64,000 nt of DNA, from contig JACVVK020000221.1 in NCBI GenBank assembly GCA_018292915.2, forward strand, positions 391,001 to 455,000, read 5' to 3'. Shown piece after piece: positions 37,355 to 47,700 of the stretch; the stretch's first letter is position 1; every line of letters begins with the position of its first letter. Origin of the DNA: Batillaria attramentaria. Taxonomy: Eukaryota > Mollusca > Gastropoda > Batillariidae. The notes below the pieces were generated by a model, which was not told where the DNA came from, did not search any database, and saw only the letters and a list, made by a program, of their open reading frames with translations. Made by a program: the position numbers and the translations under genes.

Positions 37355-38807
37355 TCAGTCGGCCTGCACGAGGTAACCAGTGAAAACCGTCCACCAGCTC
37401 CCTCTCACAGCGTCGCCATGGTGATTCCTCACCCACACCCTCTCCCCCGCCGCCAGGTGAGTGGTTACCTGACTGGACCCCTGGTCGTAGTTGTCCCCGC
37501 TTCCTTCACTGAAGGCCACGTCCAGAGTCGACCCCTCCTTGACGATGTCCAGCCAGAGGTAGGTGTGACTGTTGGGCGCCATCTGGGACAAGAAAAAGGC
37601 GTAGATTCCGGCAGAGGGCGCGGTGAAGACGCCCGTATTGGGATCGTAGCCTCTGCCGATGTTGGTGACGGCTGCGTCGAAGATCAGCGTGGAGTGGACG
37701 CTCACTGGAACGCCGTCTGCCTCACTGCCGGCTGCTGAGAAGTGTACGGTGAAGGCCACTACGAAAAAAACCCCAAAAAACAACAACAACAACAACAACA
37801 AAAGCCCAACAAACTCAAAAGCTAGCGTAGGGGCAATCCGGGCAACCTTTTTTTTTTTTTCTTCTCCAAGAATTTTCAATAAAAGGGGATTGCCCAAAAT
37901 AGCCTTGAGGCAATATTACCGCGGCGCTGCCGGGTCTGTTATATCTTGATGTAAGTGGCTGTTTTGAAGCAAAGAACTAAACTGACGCATATGACTCATG
38001 AGGAAATGTTTTCCACAATGATGTATGCTAGACAAACTAACTTATTGACGCTTTAATATGGATGTGATTCCTTTTGAATTTGCAATGAATGAAAACAACA
38101 ATACTAAGGAAAACGATTCAACCAAACATCAAGGCTCAAAATAGGACTTCACTAGAGAATAAGTTTTATTAGTTCCGAACTTTTGCTTAAAAATCTTCAT
38201 TAGAGCACAATGTATGTGAACTGCGAAAGCTGATACTGATAGTGCGCGCTATTTATATGTCCCTGACTCGAATTTAAATCTGTTGTGTTCCTAAACCGCT
38301 GAGTCAAAAATGTAGAGTATTCACACACACACACACACACGCGCGCGCGCACGCCACACGCGCGCGCACCACTACACACACACACACAGACACGCGCACG
38401 CCATGCCCACAAATACAGAAGCCATGCATATAATAATGTAAATTCACAGGCTTCAGTTCAACCCCCCCCCCCCCACCACCACCCCTATCTCCCTCCCCGT
38501 CCACACACACGCACTCACAGACCGAAAGAGGCTTACCTGGATCAGGATGCTTGTTCTCCAAACTGGCGATTCGGTTAGCCTGCTGGTGCAAGTTTTCCTC
38601 TAAAGCAGTTACTCTCGTCCTCTCGGCCGCCAAGTCCGCCTGCAGGGTCTGTATCATGCTCGCTTGTTGCTGTACCAGAGCTGCCAGCGAGGACACGCCA
38701 ACGTCATCGTTCCTCTTGACCAGATGACCACTGACTAAGGAAGCGACCAGCAGAGAGGCAGAAAGAAGGGCTTGTTGTGGGGCAGCTACTATGTGGGTGG
38801 CAGCCAT
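37355..38807 (-). CDS. Secreted C1q-domain-containing protein, 2 exons, 224 aa
   Basis: Exon 1 is 38807-38537 and exon 2 is 37758-37355 (TGA), 675 nt in phase. Residues ~11-28 (ALLSASLLVASLVSG) form a hydrophobic signal segment. Residues ~40-85 (LAALVQQQASMIQTLQADLA and on to LEENLHQQANRIASLEN) are a heptad-like coiled coil. Residues 91-224 form the C1q jelly roll: VAFTVHF, NIGRGYDPNTGVFTAPSAG, IYAFFLSQM and the closing FTGYLVQ. There is no collagen stretch, as is common for molluscan C1qDC proteins, which are known as secreted trimeric recognition or agglutinating molecules. The start codon is chosen because the sequence before it is not signal-like and runs into microsatellite. AATAAA on the minus strand (37259-37254) is a candidate poly(A) signal. 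The ligand cannot be predicted. Confidence 0.93.
38320..38520. repeat. CA/CG and poly-C tract in the C1q intron
   Basis: (CA)n, (CG)n and a C-run between the two C1q exons. Confidence 0.9.
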
Positions 38808-38942
38808 TGTCAGTAGTGGGAGAATGACCGACTGACAGAGTGAAGAAACTGACTTTGTACGGAGAAAGATAGTGGGTGAGAAAGGGGAAATCTGTGCAGG
38901 GCACACGGTATTCCTAGTTTGATCTTCGTCAGTTTGCACTAA

Positions 38943-38977
<35 letters not shown>

Positions 38978-39088
38978 CGTGCGCGCGCGCGCGTGTGTGT
39001 GTGTGTGACAGGTGACAGTGTGTGCAAAGACCGTAGATAATAATATCTACGGTCCTTGGTGTGTGTGTGCCGGAGTGCGTGCGCACGC

Positions 39089-39265
39089 GGGGAGCCGCGG
39101 TGGCCGAATGGTAGAGCGTTGGACTCTCAATGCTCGGGTCGTGAGTTCGAATCCCGCCGGCTGGGGCCAAATATTTGTGCTGGCCTTTTTCCTCGTTGCC
39201 CCGTCTTTGATATCACCCTTATGTGGTGGAAAAGGACGTTAAACTCCCAAACACCCACCCACCCC
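39089..39265 (+). mobile_element. tRNA-derived SINE, family A, with TSD
   Basis: A full-length plus copy beginning GGGGAGCCGCGGTGGCCGAA. Flanks GCGTGCGCACGC on both sides form the target-site duplication. Confidence 0.92.
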
Positions 39266-39349
39266 CGCGTGCGCACGCAGAGTGCTATGTTAGTTTGCCA
39301 GTACGCTATGTGTACGACTGAAAAACGATACCCTTTAATCAAGTACGAC

Positions 39350-39389
<40 letters not shown>

Positions 39390-39849
39390 CTCTCTCTCTC
39401 TCTCTCTTTACTAGAATTTACTGCAAACGGCAAGAGAAATCCAGTACATACGAAATTTAACCAATATTACGAATCCCTGACTGACACCGGCCCCGTCAGT
39501 TCCGGATTCGGTGCCGCGCTGACACTGAGCCGGACACTGACACAAACTGGTCTTTCAGTGATTCAAAGGGGTTAATCGATATGGCGGAAATTTTCCTGCT
39601 TTTCCACTAAGACCCAAATCCGACGGATCCTCTTAGGCATAGTCAGGTATGTTTGAAATATAAGCTGAGCGTGCACACGTATAAGGTGTAAGCACGCGCG
39701 TCGTTGATACTAGTTAACGACCCGTTTACTGTATTCCGGCAACCGTTTTCCGGCGAAACTCGGTCACGGTGCTGCTCGGGATATTTGAATATGGAAACAC
39801 TAGGTGCTACCAGGTATACTGGATTTTGGTTTGTGACAGATTCCGAAAC

Positions 39850-40012
39850 CAAAAAGAGCTGAGCTGACCCTTGCCATGACTGGCGCCATGTGATTGCAAT
39901 GTGTTGATGTCGAGTCCTGTGTGTGTGTGTGAGAATGATTCACGTGTGTGTGTGTTGGGCTCAGTTCGCGGCGCTTTGAGCCGAGAAATGTGTTAACCTG
40001 AAAGCGCCTGTG
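39850..40012 (+). mobile_element. SINE family B, 3' part
   Basis: AGCTGAGCTGACCCTTGCCA, TGTGTGTGAGAATGATTCAC and TCAGTTCGCGGCGCTTTGAG through AAAGCGCCTGTGTATTACC. Confidence 0.85.
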
Positions 40013-40059
40013 TATTACCCCATCAAGCTGTTGTTTACCGACTCGTGTTTTGACCCAAG

Positions 40060-40310
40060 ACGCAAATGGTGGGGAATTCTCGTATCCAGTGGAGCGGACG
40101 TGAGGGAGCAGGCTGACAGGGGAGAGACGCCGCTGTATTTCGCGTGTAGGCGCCAACACTGCACTCACCTGCTCGTCAGACTGGGAGCAGAAGACAGTAC
40201 AAAACCAGCTGCTGGATTCCGATGCACGTTGCCTTGTCTAGTGGCGGTAGGGATACCGCCATGTGTGCCGGCTGATGCAGAGAGGGGCACACTGTCGCAT
40301 GGACACAAAG
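40060..40310 (+). pseudogene. Ankyrin-repeat fragment, probably broken
   Basis: The plus frame reads ILVSSGADVREQADRGETPL followed by YFACRRQHCTHLLVRLGAED, a good ankyrin repeat pair (SGAD, GETPLYFAC, LLVRLGA). A further PMHVA, as in the TPLH box, appears only in another frame at about 40215-40235, so at least one frameshift is present. There are no clear splice sites or start, and a SINE end lies immediately upstream. It is probably a remnant of an ankyrin-repeat gene; a real exon with an assembly indel is the alternative. Confidence 0.55.
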
Positions 40311-41195
40311 AACAGAGACAGGAAGACACCTTTTGGCACCAGCCGCTCGTACGGCGTCCAACGACTGACCAATCATATTTTTAAAAGGTTTACGTGAATG
40401 CTCATTCCATTACCACTGATCGCCATCACCAACACCACCACTGTCAACAAAAACTGAAAACAACAAAACATCAAAACTATTCTTTTCTGTTCTTTCTACC
40501 CCATTTTTTCACACACAATCTTGGATCTTCTGTCACCAAAGGATGGGTATTGTGATATTTTTACCATTGTTTTCTGGTCCTTTTCTCGCCCACCGTTTCA
40601 TTTCATTTCAATTTTTATTATTTTTTTCCCGCGCCGTGTATGCCAGTACGTCCGCAGAGTTACCCTTTGTTTGTTTGTTGAAGTTATGTCCCATTTGTTT
40701 GTGTCCTGAGGAAGGCGAAAGCCGAAACGTTGACCCGTGCCGTCCTTTGTGAAAGTTAAGTGGTTTTGTTCCTTTTTATGTCGCTTTTATTTGCTTAACT
40801 TGTAACCACTTCGCAGTCATTACCGTTTCCTTTTCTAAAACATCAAGAACTATCTTGTGTGTCATACAAATGTATTGTACGTTGTATACTGTCGTATTGA
40901 AATACAAGCCACGAAGATCGCTTAAGACCACACTATATGACATGTTTTGTTATGAGAATCCGTTCGAGATTTGCTATTGATTTTTTTTTCCCCTTCCTCT
41001 TATGAAGATGAATTAATACACGCGTCAGTATCAGCCCAGTTTATGAGAAGAGATGAACTCCAACGGTTGTACACACCTTTTCTTATCTATTTCCTCTTAC
41101 AGCTGTCTGTGGAGCACTTATTACCATTGATAAATAATCAAATACACTTTTCATTCACAGATTATTTCTACTATTGTATTTTCTGTGCCATTGCT

Positions 41196-41277
41196 TTTTC
41201 ACCGTTGGCCCGTCTTTGATATCACCCGTATGTGGTGGGAAAGGACGTTAAACCCCCAAACCCCCACCCATCCACCC
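41196..41277 (+). mobile_element. 5'-truncated SINE family A with 13-bp TSD
   Basis: Only the 3' ~80 bp is present (from the TTTTTCACCGTTGGCCCGTC segment). It is flanked by CTGTGCCATTGCT at 41183-41195 and 41278-41290, showing 5'-truncated insertion. Confidence 0.9.
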
Positions 41278-41387
41278 CTGTGCCATTGCTAAACTATTTT
41301 CCTACAGCCATGTATATATGTATTGACCTTGCAAATGATATTTGCAACACAGCTGAACACAGTTTTCCGGCCTTCTAAAACCAGTTT

Positions 41388-41493
41388 CAGGGGCGCCGGA
41401 AGATGTTGGGGGGAGGGGGGGGGGGCAGAATCTCAGAGGGGGGAAACGCCAGAGCCAGTGAAAGGAAGGATGTTGCCCGAAGAAAGTGAAAAG

Positions 41494-41527
<34 letters not shown>

Positions 41528-41752
41528 CAGATGCTGCACAGACAAAAACCTTTCCGAACCAGTGAAAGGAAGGACGTTGTCCGGAGAAAGTGAAAAGCGG
41601 GGAGGGGGGGGGGGGCAAGACCATGGCTTTGCCCCCCCCCCTCTTGCCATAGTCACCTGATTTTCCCGGGGGGGGGGGGGCAAAAAGATACTCTTGACCC
41701 CCCCACCCCTCCTCCTCCCCTGCCCCCCCCCCCCCCGGTTCCGGCGCCCCTG
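41388..41752. mobile_element. Non-autonomous DNA element with CAGGGGCGCCGGAA inverted ends
   Basis: CAGGGGCGCCGGAA at 41388-41401 is inverted as TTCCGGCGCCCCTG at 41739-41752. AGTTT flanks both ends (41383-41387 and 41753-41757). The interior has long G and C runs and two direct copies of CCAGTGAAAGGAAGGA.GTTG. CAGGGGCG termini are common in hAT-type MITEs; the 5-bp rather than 8-bp duplication leaves the superfamily open. Confidence 0.8.
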
Positions 41753-42035
41753 AGTTTACATGGGATGGTTCTGGGAATGCGAAATCCGCAAGATTTGTTT
41801 TTGATCTCGTTGGTTTGTCCCATATCAAAGTATGTGCACAAAATGAACATGTTAGATTTTGTTTTTACTCGTTGAATATCGTTGTTTCAGCTGAATTCTT
41901 TGGATTATTTTTGTATTGGTCGCATTTCCTTTTCTATATAATACAATGTTTGTAACCTACTTTCTTGTTTCGTGCCAAAAAGGGGAATGTGGCACGTTTC
42001 TGTTGATGCTAGGCAAATAAAATTAGCCAGTTGAT

Positions 42036-42037
<2 letters not shown>

Positions 42038-42105
<68 letters not shown>

Positions 42106-42213
42106 GTCTTGTATAATTGATTTGAAAGACAAAAAAAAACCAAAAAAACATTGTGTTTCAGTCGCACCTATAAGGTACTTACTGGCAAACGTAACCAAAC
42201 CGCGCGCGTGCCG

Positions 42214-42266
<53 letters not shown>
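42038..42266. repeat. (GT)n and (CA)n facing each other
   Basis: (GT)n at about 42040-42104 and (CA)n at about 42216-42266, a potential ~50-bp foldback with a ~110-nt loop. Confidence 0.9.
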
Positions 42267-42270
<4 letters not shown>

Positions 42271-42652
42271 AGTGCGCACATACACACTTAATTTCCTTCA
42301 AAAGACTATAAAAATCCAGTATATGAAGTTTATTACTGACTTCAGACTTGCTATCCGGACACAATGATTGCTCAGATTTATCTATACACAGATCTAAAAC
42401 AAAACAAAACAAAACAAAAACAAAAAAAATCATCTTAAGTCTTGGAGGTATCTTCAGTTGTCCCTGAATATGCTCTGTCGTTCTGTTTAAGTTTTATCGT
42501 GCAAAAAAGGAAAGAGTGTAGTGTGTTTCTGCTGACGCTAACTAACAATGTGACTGAGCTACCTGATTAATTTGGGCACTGTCACATCTTCAATGTGCCA
42601 GGAACATTGGGTCAAACAATTTCCATAATTATGAGCACAATCGTCATAATTA

Positions 42653-42909
42653 TGTGACCCGTTCTCGCAAAAGGGACCGTAAGTCGCGCTAGGCCGAACG
42701 CCGCTACAGGCGAAAAGAGTGCCGGGCGTCAGTGCCAGTGGCCGCCTTGTGAGTAACCAACTTCAACTGCTGATGTCTCTGTCAATTTTAGTAGTACAGC
42801 TTTCATTCTCATACTGAATTTAACTGCATAACCAGTAAATTGCAGTGATGTACATATCTCAAAATTGATAATTTTCGACTTATGGTCCCTTTTGTGAGAG
42901 CGGGTCACA
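42653..42909. mobile_element. 257-bp mariner-like MITE with TA duplication
   Basis: Inverted ends begin TGTGACCCG and extend about 32 bp (left through AAAGGGACCGTAAGTCG; right the complement with three changes). They are flanked by TA at 42651-42652 and 42910-42911. No ORF. TA target duplication points to Tc1/mariner mobilisation. Confidence 0.88.
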
Positions 42910-43434
42910 TATGTTAACTTGAATCGTATTCGGCATAACACAAACATAAAAAAAATGCTAAACCAAGAGCCGCGTATGTCAAGGGCCACAGGGTGTGACA
43001 GAACCCTCCTGGTGGATTGTCCTTTGCAGCGCGGGAACGCGTTGGATCAGTGCGTGAACAGCCTCAGCTTGGGAGAGTCCGTGACAAGCTAGTCACTCGG
43101 TGCCGCATGGTGCAAGGGCTTTAACTCTTCCACCGTTTTGGCAGATTTCCACCTTGAGCTAAAATTATCCTCCCCTCAAAAAGTGTGTTTCTTCTTCTGG
43201 AGTGTTCTTCTTCAATTCAGACTGATAAAATAAAGCGGGTGTGGAGGACGAAGTCTGAAGTGATTTTTGTGTGATAATCTTAAATAGTTATTTTAGATTA
43301 TGCCTACCTTAATACCAAGACTGTTTTTAATTCATAGAAATCTCTAATTTAATTGTAGTGTTTGTTATGCATTATCTTATGTATATTTTTTTTTTATTTG
43401 ATGTGTATCATTGTCTTTCAGTGTTCGTCTACCA

Positions 43435-43492
43435 CACCCAAATTTCCCTCTGGGATAATAAAGATGTATTGATTGACTGATTGATTGATTTT
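43435..43492 (+). mobile_element. LINE-type 3' tail with (GATT)n
   Basis: CCCAAATTTCCCTCTGGGAT AATAAAG followed by ATTGATTGACTGATTGATTG. Hairpin-like TCCC..GGGA, AATAAA and a short tandem tail are typical of CR1/RTE-like elements. Confidence 0.65.
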
Positions 43493-44015
43493 CTTAAAAT
43501 CGTGCCAAATCGCACCAAACGGCATAGATTTTAGTCTCATTCTGAACATTTTCCTCCAGAAAAAGGTTTCTTCCTATGAAGTACTTAAACTCATGCCAAA
43601 ATGCACCAAACTGCACAGATTTTAGTCTAATTGTAAAAAAAAATCCCAAAAACATGCAGGGCAGCATGCCTGCGCGGCGTTAAGCTCTAACTAACTAACT
43701 AACTAACTAACTAACCAACCAGGGCAGCATGCCACCCACCACGACATCCCTAGCACTACACGTCTGCTTTGCAGACGCTCGCTTGTGGCCGTAACATTTC
43801 GTCACTAAATCCGTGTTACATACCTTTCCTACTTTGGGGATCATGGGATCATTTTAAGCCCTCATGGTTGCAATATTGGTGGCTGTAGCCGCCGGTCCCA
43901 AAGTCAAGCCTGACTGATTATAATTGCCCTTTCTCGCGAATTCCAGGGCCGCGATAACTCGAAACGGGACCGGTCGGACCAGAGTGACATACACCCAAAA
44001 GCTTGCCACTTTAAG

Positions 44016-44275
44016 TTGGTATAGTTTGCCCGTTAGGGGGGTTCAAATATACACCAGTCATGCGCAGGAGGGGCAAACAAACTCCAGTCGTCCAGTAACG
44101 GGGGCGGCAACTGTATCCCCGCAACCCGGGAGGGGGTGCAAATGTACTCCGGGCCGGTCTGGCGAGGTGAAGTCACGCGGCCGCTGACTTCGTTCTACGA
44201 CCTGACTTTATGCCGAAATATCGACGGAAATGACTGGTATACATTTGCACCGCCTAACGGGCGAACTATACCAAG
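44016..44275. mobile_element. 260-bp element with ~45-bp imperfect inverted ends
   Basis: TTGGTATAGTTTGCCCGTTA GG at the left is inverted at the right as CCTAACGGGCGAACTATACC A. The match continues through CAAAT.TA.ACCAGTCAT. It lies 265 bp downstream of the lectin gene stop codon. Confidence 0.72.
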
Positions 44276-44539
44276 TGAGCGCCACTTACACGAACCGTGA
44301 CTGGCTTGTGGCAACCTGTGACAGAGACATACATAACAGTGTGTGTATGTCTCTGCCTGTGACCACGGACTGAGCTGTCGATTACGCGGCTCTTGGCTAA
44401 AACCTAACGACTCAGTGTCCCTGATACTAAGACAGTAACAAACAAAACAATAACAGACCCATGTACGTGCGAGCCCGGCTGAGTCGTCAATCCAGCCATC
44501 GGGGCTAACGCAACGATTATAATCATCTTCTCGGATTCA

Positions 44540-44763
44540 TTATTCGGGGCGAGCCATGACCTCAACCTCGCAGAACTGCATCTTGCGCTCTTGCTGCGAG
44601 ATCTGCACGTAGCGCCCCCTCAGCGGCCGGCTGGCACAGACGAAGGTCTCTGTCACGCCTGTTGCCATGGCGTTCCTTTGTTCGGCGCAAAGCAGTCCAG
44701 CGCTTGATGTCAGTTGTGGATCCTCCGCGAAGACCTTGATGGCGAAGTTCAGCAAATGATAAC
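44540..44763 (-). CDS. F-type lectin (fucolectin-like) domain, second half, and stop
   Basis: The acceptor TACTGCAG precedes GTTATCATTTG. The exon encodes [11 protein letters not shown], two Cys around LLCAEQRN and [16 protein letters not shown] and MQFCEVEV, ending MARPE-stop (TAA at 44540-44542). RYV.I and the closing CEVEV strand are characteristic of the fucolectin/F5-8C-like fold. Confidence 0.9.
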
Positions 44764-47700
44764 CTGCAGTAAACAAATATGCGATGCAACAAAATTAGAC
44801 GAAAATAAGGTGAAGGTCACGTGTCGTAGTGACGAGAATCAAAGCTGGACGACTACAATTGAAAAACAAAACAAAACAAAAACAAACAAACAACAACAAC
44901 AACAACAAAAAAACACAAAAACAAACCACAACAACTATTTTGTCATCGTGGGTATCAGAGCCTGATGGACAGGGATTCATAACATGGACTATTCTTTTTC
45001 CGTGATTAAAGTTATCTAGTGTTTGTGGTCATTTGTACTTTCTGTTTGAGTGGATGGTGGTTTGCATGCTTCAAGTGTTTCGAACGGTAGATTTGAGTAA
45101 ACTAAGTAAGCATCTTCACATTCACGGCCGTTTTGATTACAATTTTCTTAAACTTCTTAAAGTTCATTTCCAGCACAGCAAAAAGAAAATTGTTAACATA
45201 GTACTAACCCTTAAACAACACACGTTGCTTGTTGAAATGTGTGTGTGTGTGTGTGTGTTTACGTGTGTGCGCGTGCGTGCGTGTGTTTACGTGTGTGCGC
45301 GCGCGTGCGTGCGTGTGTGTGCGTGTGTGCGTGCGTGTGCGTGCGAGAGTGTGTGTGGACCAGAAGGTTGTTACAAGGTCCGAAAAGGTAGAACGGAAAC
45401 ACTGGAAACAATAGTGTCAGCATGCCGACCATCACCGTCGTGCCCGACCACCGTCAAATGGACCGGCAACATCAGCAGCAGCATCACCACCAGTAACAGT
45501 ATCATATTCATCACCACCACCACCACCACCACCGACTCCACCAACAGCACCATCATCAACACTACCACCATTACAATGCACAACAACATCCTCACCACCG
45601 CCACTGCTAACCACCAACAACAGTAGCTCATTCCGAAAAACAAAACAAACAACAACAACAACATCAACAACACAAACACTAACAACAACAACAAAACTCC
45701 AAACCCGCAGCAGTCTCCGCGACTAGTGATGGCCACAGCCTGCATGTCGCGCTGCTTGCCGAAAGGTCGAATGTTGAATTTTCAATCCTGGGGTCGTGAG
45801 TTCGAATCCCGGCCGGGCTCGGGCCAAATATTTGAAATTGTGCTGGCCTTTTTCTCGTTGCCCCGTATTTGATATCAGCCATACGTGGTGGAAAAGGACG
45901 TTAAACTCCTAAAACGCCCACCTGGCCTGGATATAGACAAACAAATAAACAAACAAACAAACAAACAAACAAACAAACAAATCTCACCACAGCAGTCTCC
46001 ACGACTAGTGATGGTCACAGCCTGCACGTTATACTGTTTGCCCAAGTCCACGAACCACCATGGGGGTCCGGCGACGCTAACAGAGGTGCTGATACAGGAA
46101 CCGTGATTGAACATCATGTCCAAGTTTCCGTCCGTGGCCTTCTCGGCAGTCGCACTCTCATGCAAGGAGCTCATCTTGGCAGGCTTGCTGAGAGCTACGT
46201 TCACCAAGCCATCCGCCCCTGTTTGATATTATTAGCCTGTGGTATAGTACGCCTGTGACCAACATGTAAAGCGAGGAACGGGTTTGATCTGACCCACAGA
46301 GGCCATCCTCTGACAGGAAAACAGAATTTATACAAGAGCTAGTTTTGGGGCGGTCGGTGGCCTACTGGTCAAGAGACTTGTCACCAATGCGAGAGGTCAG
46401 GGGTTCGAGTCCCACTCGGGGAAAAGAATTTTTCCTTCTCGTATGTGGCACCGTTCATTCGGGCCGATCGTCGGAGGTTCTCTCCGTGTACTCCGGCTCC
46501 TTCCCCCCCCCCCCCTCTCCTCTGCTTTGGAAATGTTCAGCCCACCAAAATTGAAAAATAAATGCAAGTCTAAATTCCGAAACTTAAATAGCTGAGCTGA
46601 CCACGTGATTGTAATGTGCTTATGTCCAGTGTGTGAGAGAATGCGTGTGATTCACGTGGGCGTGCGTGTTGGGTTCAGTTCGCGGCGCTTTGAGCCGATT
46701 CATGAAACTGGGTAAATAGTCATTATTATTATTAGATAGTCGTGTTTCGCAGGCCGATAATCTGGGTAGAAAACACTGGTCAAATCGTTTACATCTCGGA
46801 AAGGTTTTCAGTCGCACGACATTCCTCCTATTGAGGAATCTGGAATCTAGTTTTCTATTCCAACTCTCATTCAACAAATCCTTTCACAGTCAGTCCTCAG
46901 TAGATGGTGATGATGAACCGGTCCCTGAAGTACCTAGAGTAACCTCCAATATCTCTTTGTTATCCCTTTCTAGCACCGAAGTTAATGAAGTATTAAAGAA
47001 TCTCGATCCAAATAAGGCAGTTGGTCCCGACCTTATTCAAAAATTTAACTGCTAGTGCTTCTGTTATCGCAGAACCTTTAGCTGCCTTGTTCAACAGATG
47101 ATTAGAAGAGGGCAAGTTTCCTGCCTCGTGGAAAATCGCACATGTGACACCCGTTTACAGACAAACAAACAAAAAAGCGATAAGGAAAAGTGTGTAAACT
47201 AACGTCCCATCTCCGGGTTAATTCGTGAACCGCCGTTGTGAAGGTTGCTTTAATTGAAAGTTTTACGGAGCATGTCATGAGTACGTCAATAACAATAATA
47301 ATGAGTATTGTAAAGGCGCTTTACCCAGTTTCATGAATCAGCTCAACGCGCCGCGAACTGAACCCAACACGCACGCTCACGTGAATCACACGCATTCTCT
47401 CACACGCTGGACATAAACACATTACAATCACGTGGTGCGAAGGGTCAGCTCAGCTATTTAAATTTCGGAATTTAGAACTGCATTTGTTTTCCAAATTTTG
47501 TGGGCTGAACATTTCCAAAGCAGAGGGGGAGGAAGCCGGAGTACCCGGAGAGAACCCAAGACGGTCGGCCCGAATGAATTGTGCCACATACGAGAATGAA
47601 AAAATTCTTTGCCCCGAGTGGGACTCGAAGCCCTGACCTCTCGCATTGGTAACAAGTCTCTTAACCACTAGACCACCGACCGCCGTCTTGTTAATGCTTA

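Larger units (their letters stand above)
38808..44539. other. Interval between the C1q gene start and the lectin-mosaic gene end
   Basis: Contents: (GT)n at 38944-39007, SINE A 39089-39265, (CA)n/(CT)n 39352-39408, SINE B 3' part 39850-40012, ankyrin-like fragment 40060-40310, truncated SINE A 41196-41277, TIR element 41388-41752, (GT)n 42040-42104, (CA)n 42216-42266, mariner-type MITE 42653-42909, retroelement tail 43435-43492, (CTAA)n near 43690 and an inverted-repeat element 44016-44275. Nothing supportable was found in 39420-39840 or 40760-41180. Confidence 0.7.

Noticed and set aside
37295..37738. 147-residue plus frame
   Set aside because: Antisense shadow of C1q exon 2.
38304..39170. 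A 288-residue frame taken as one C1q-family protein
   Set aside because: Only 38537-38807 is coding. The frame extends left through a donor into the intron and right through (CA)n and a SINE.
45033..45626. 197-residue plus frame
   Set aside because: Mostly (GT)n and CAC/ACC trinucleotide repeats within the lectin-gene intron.
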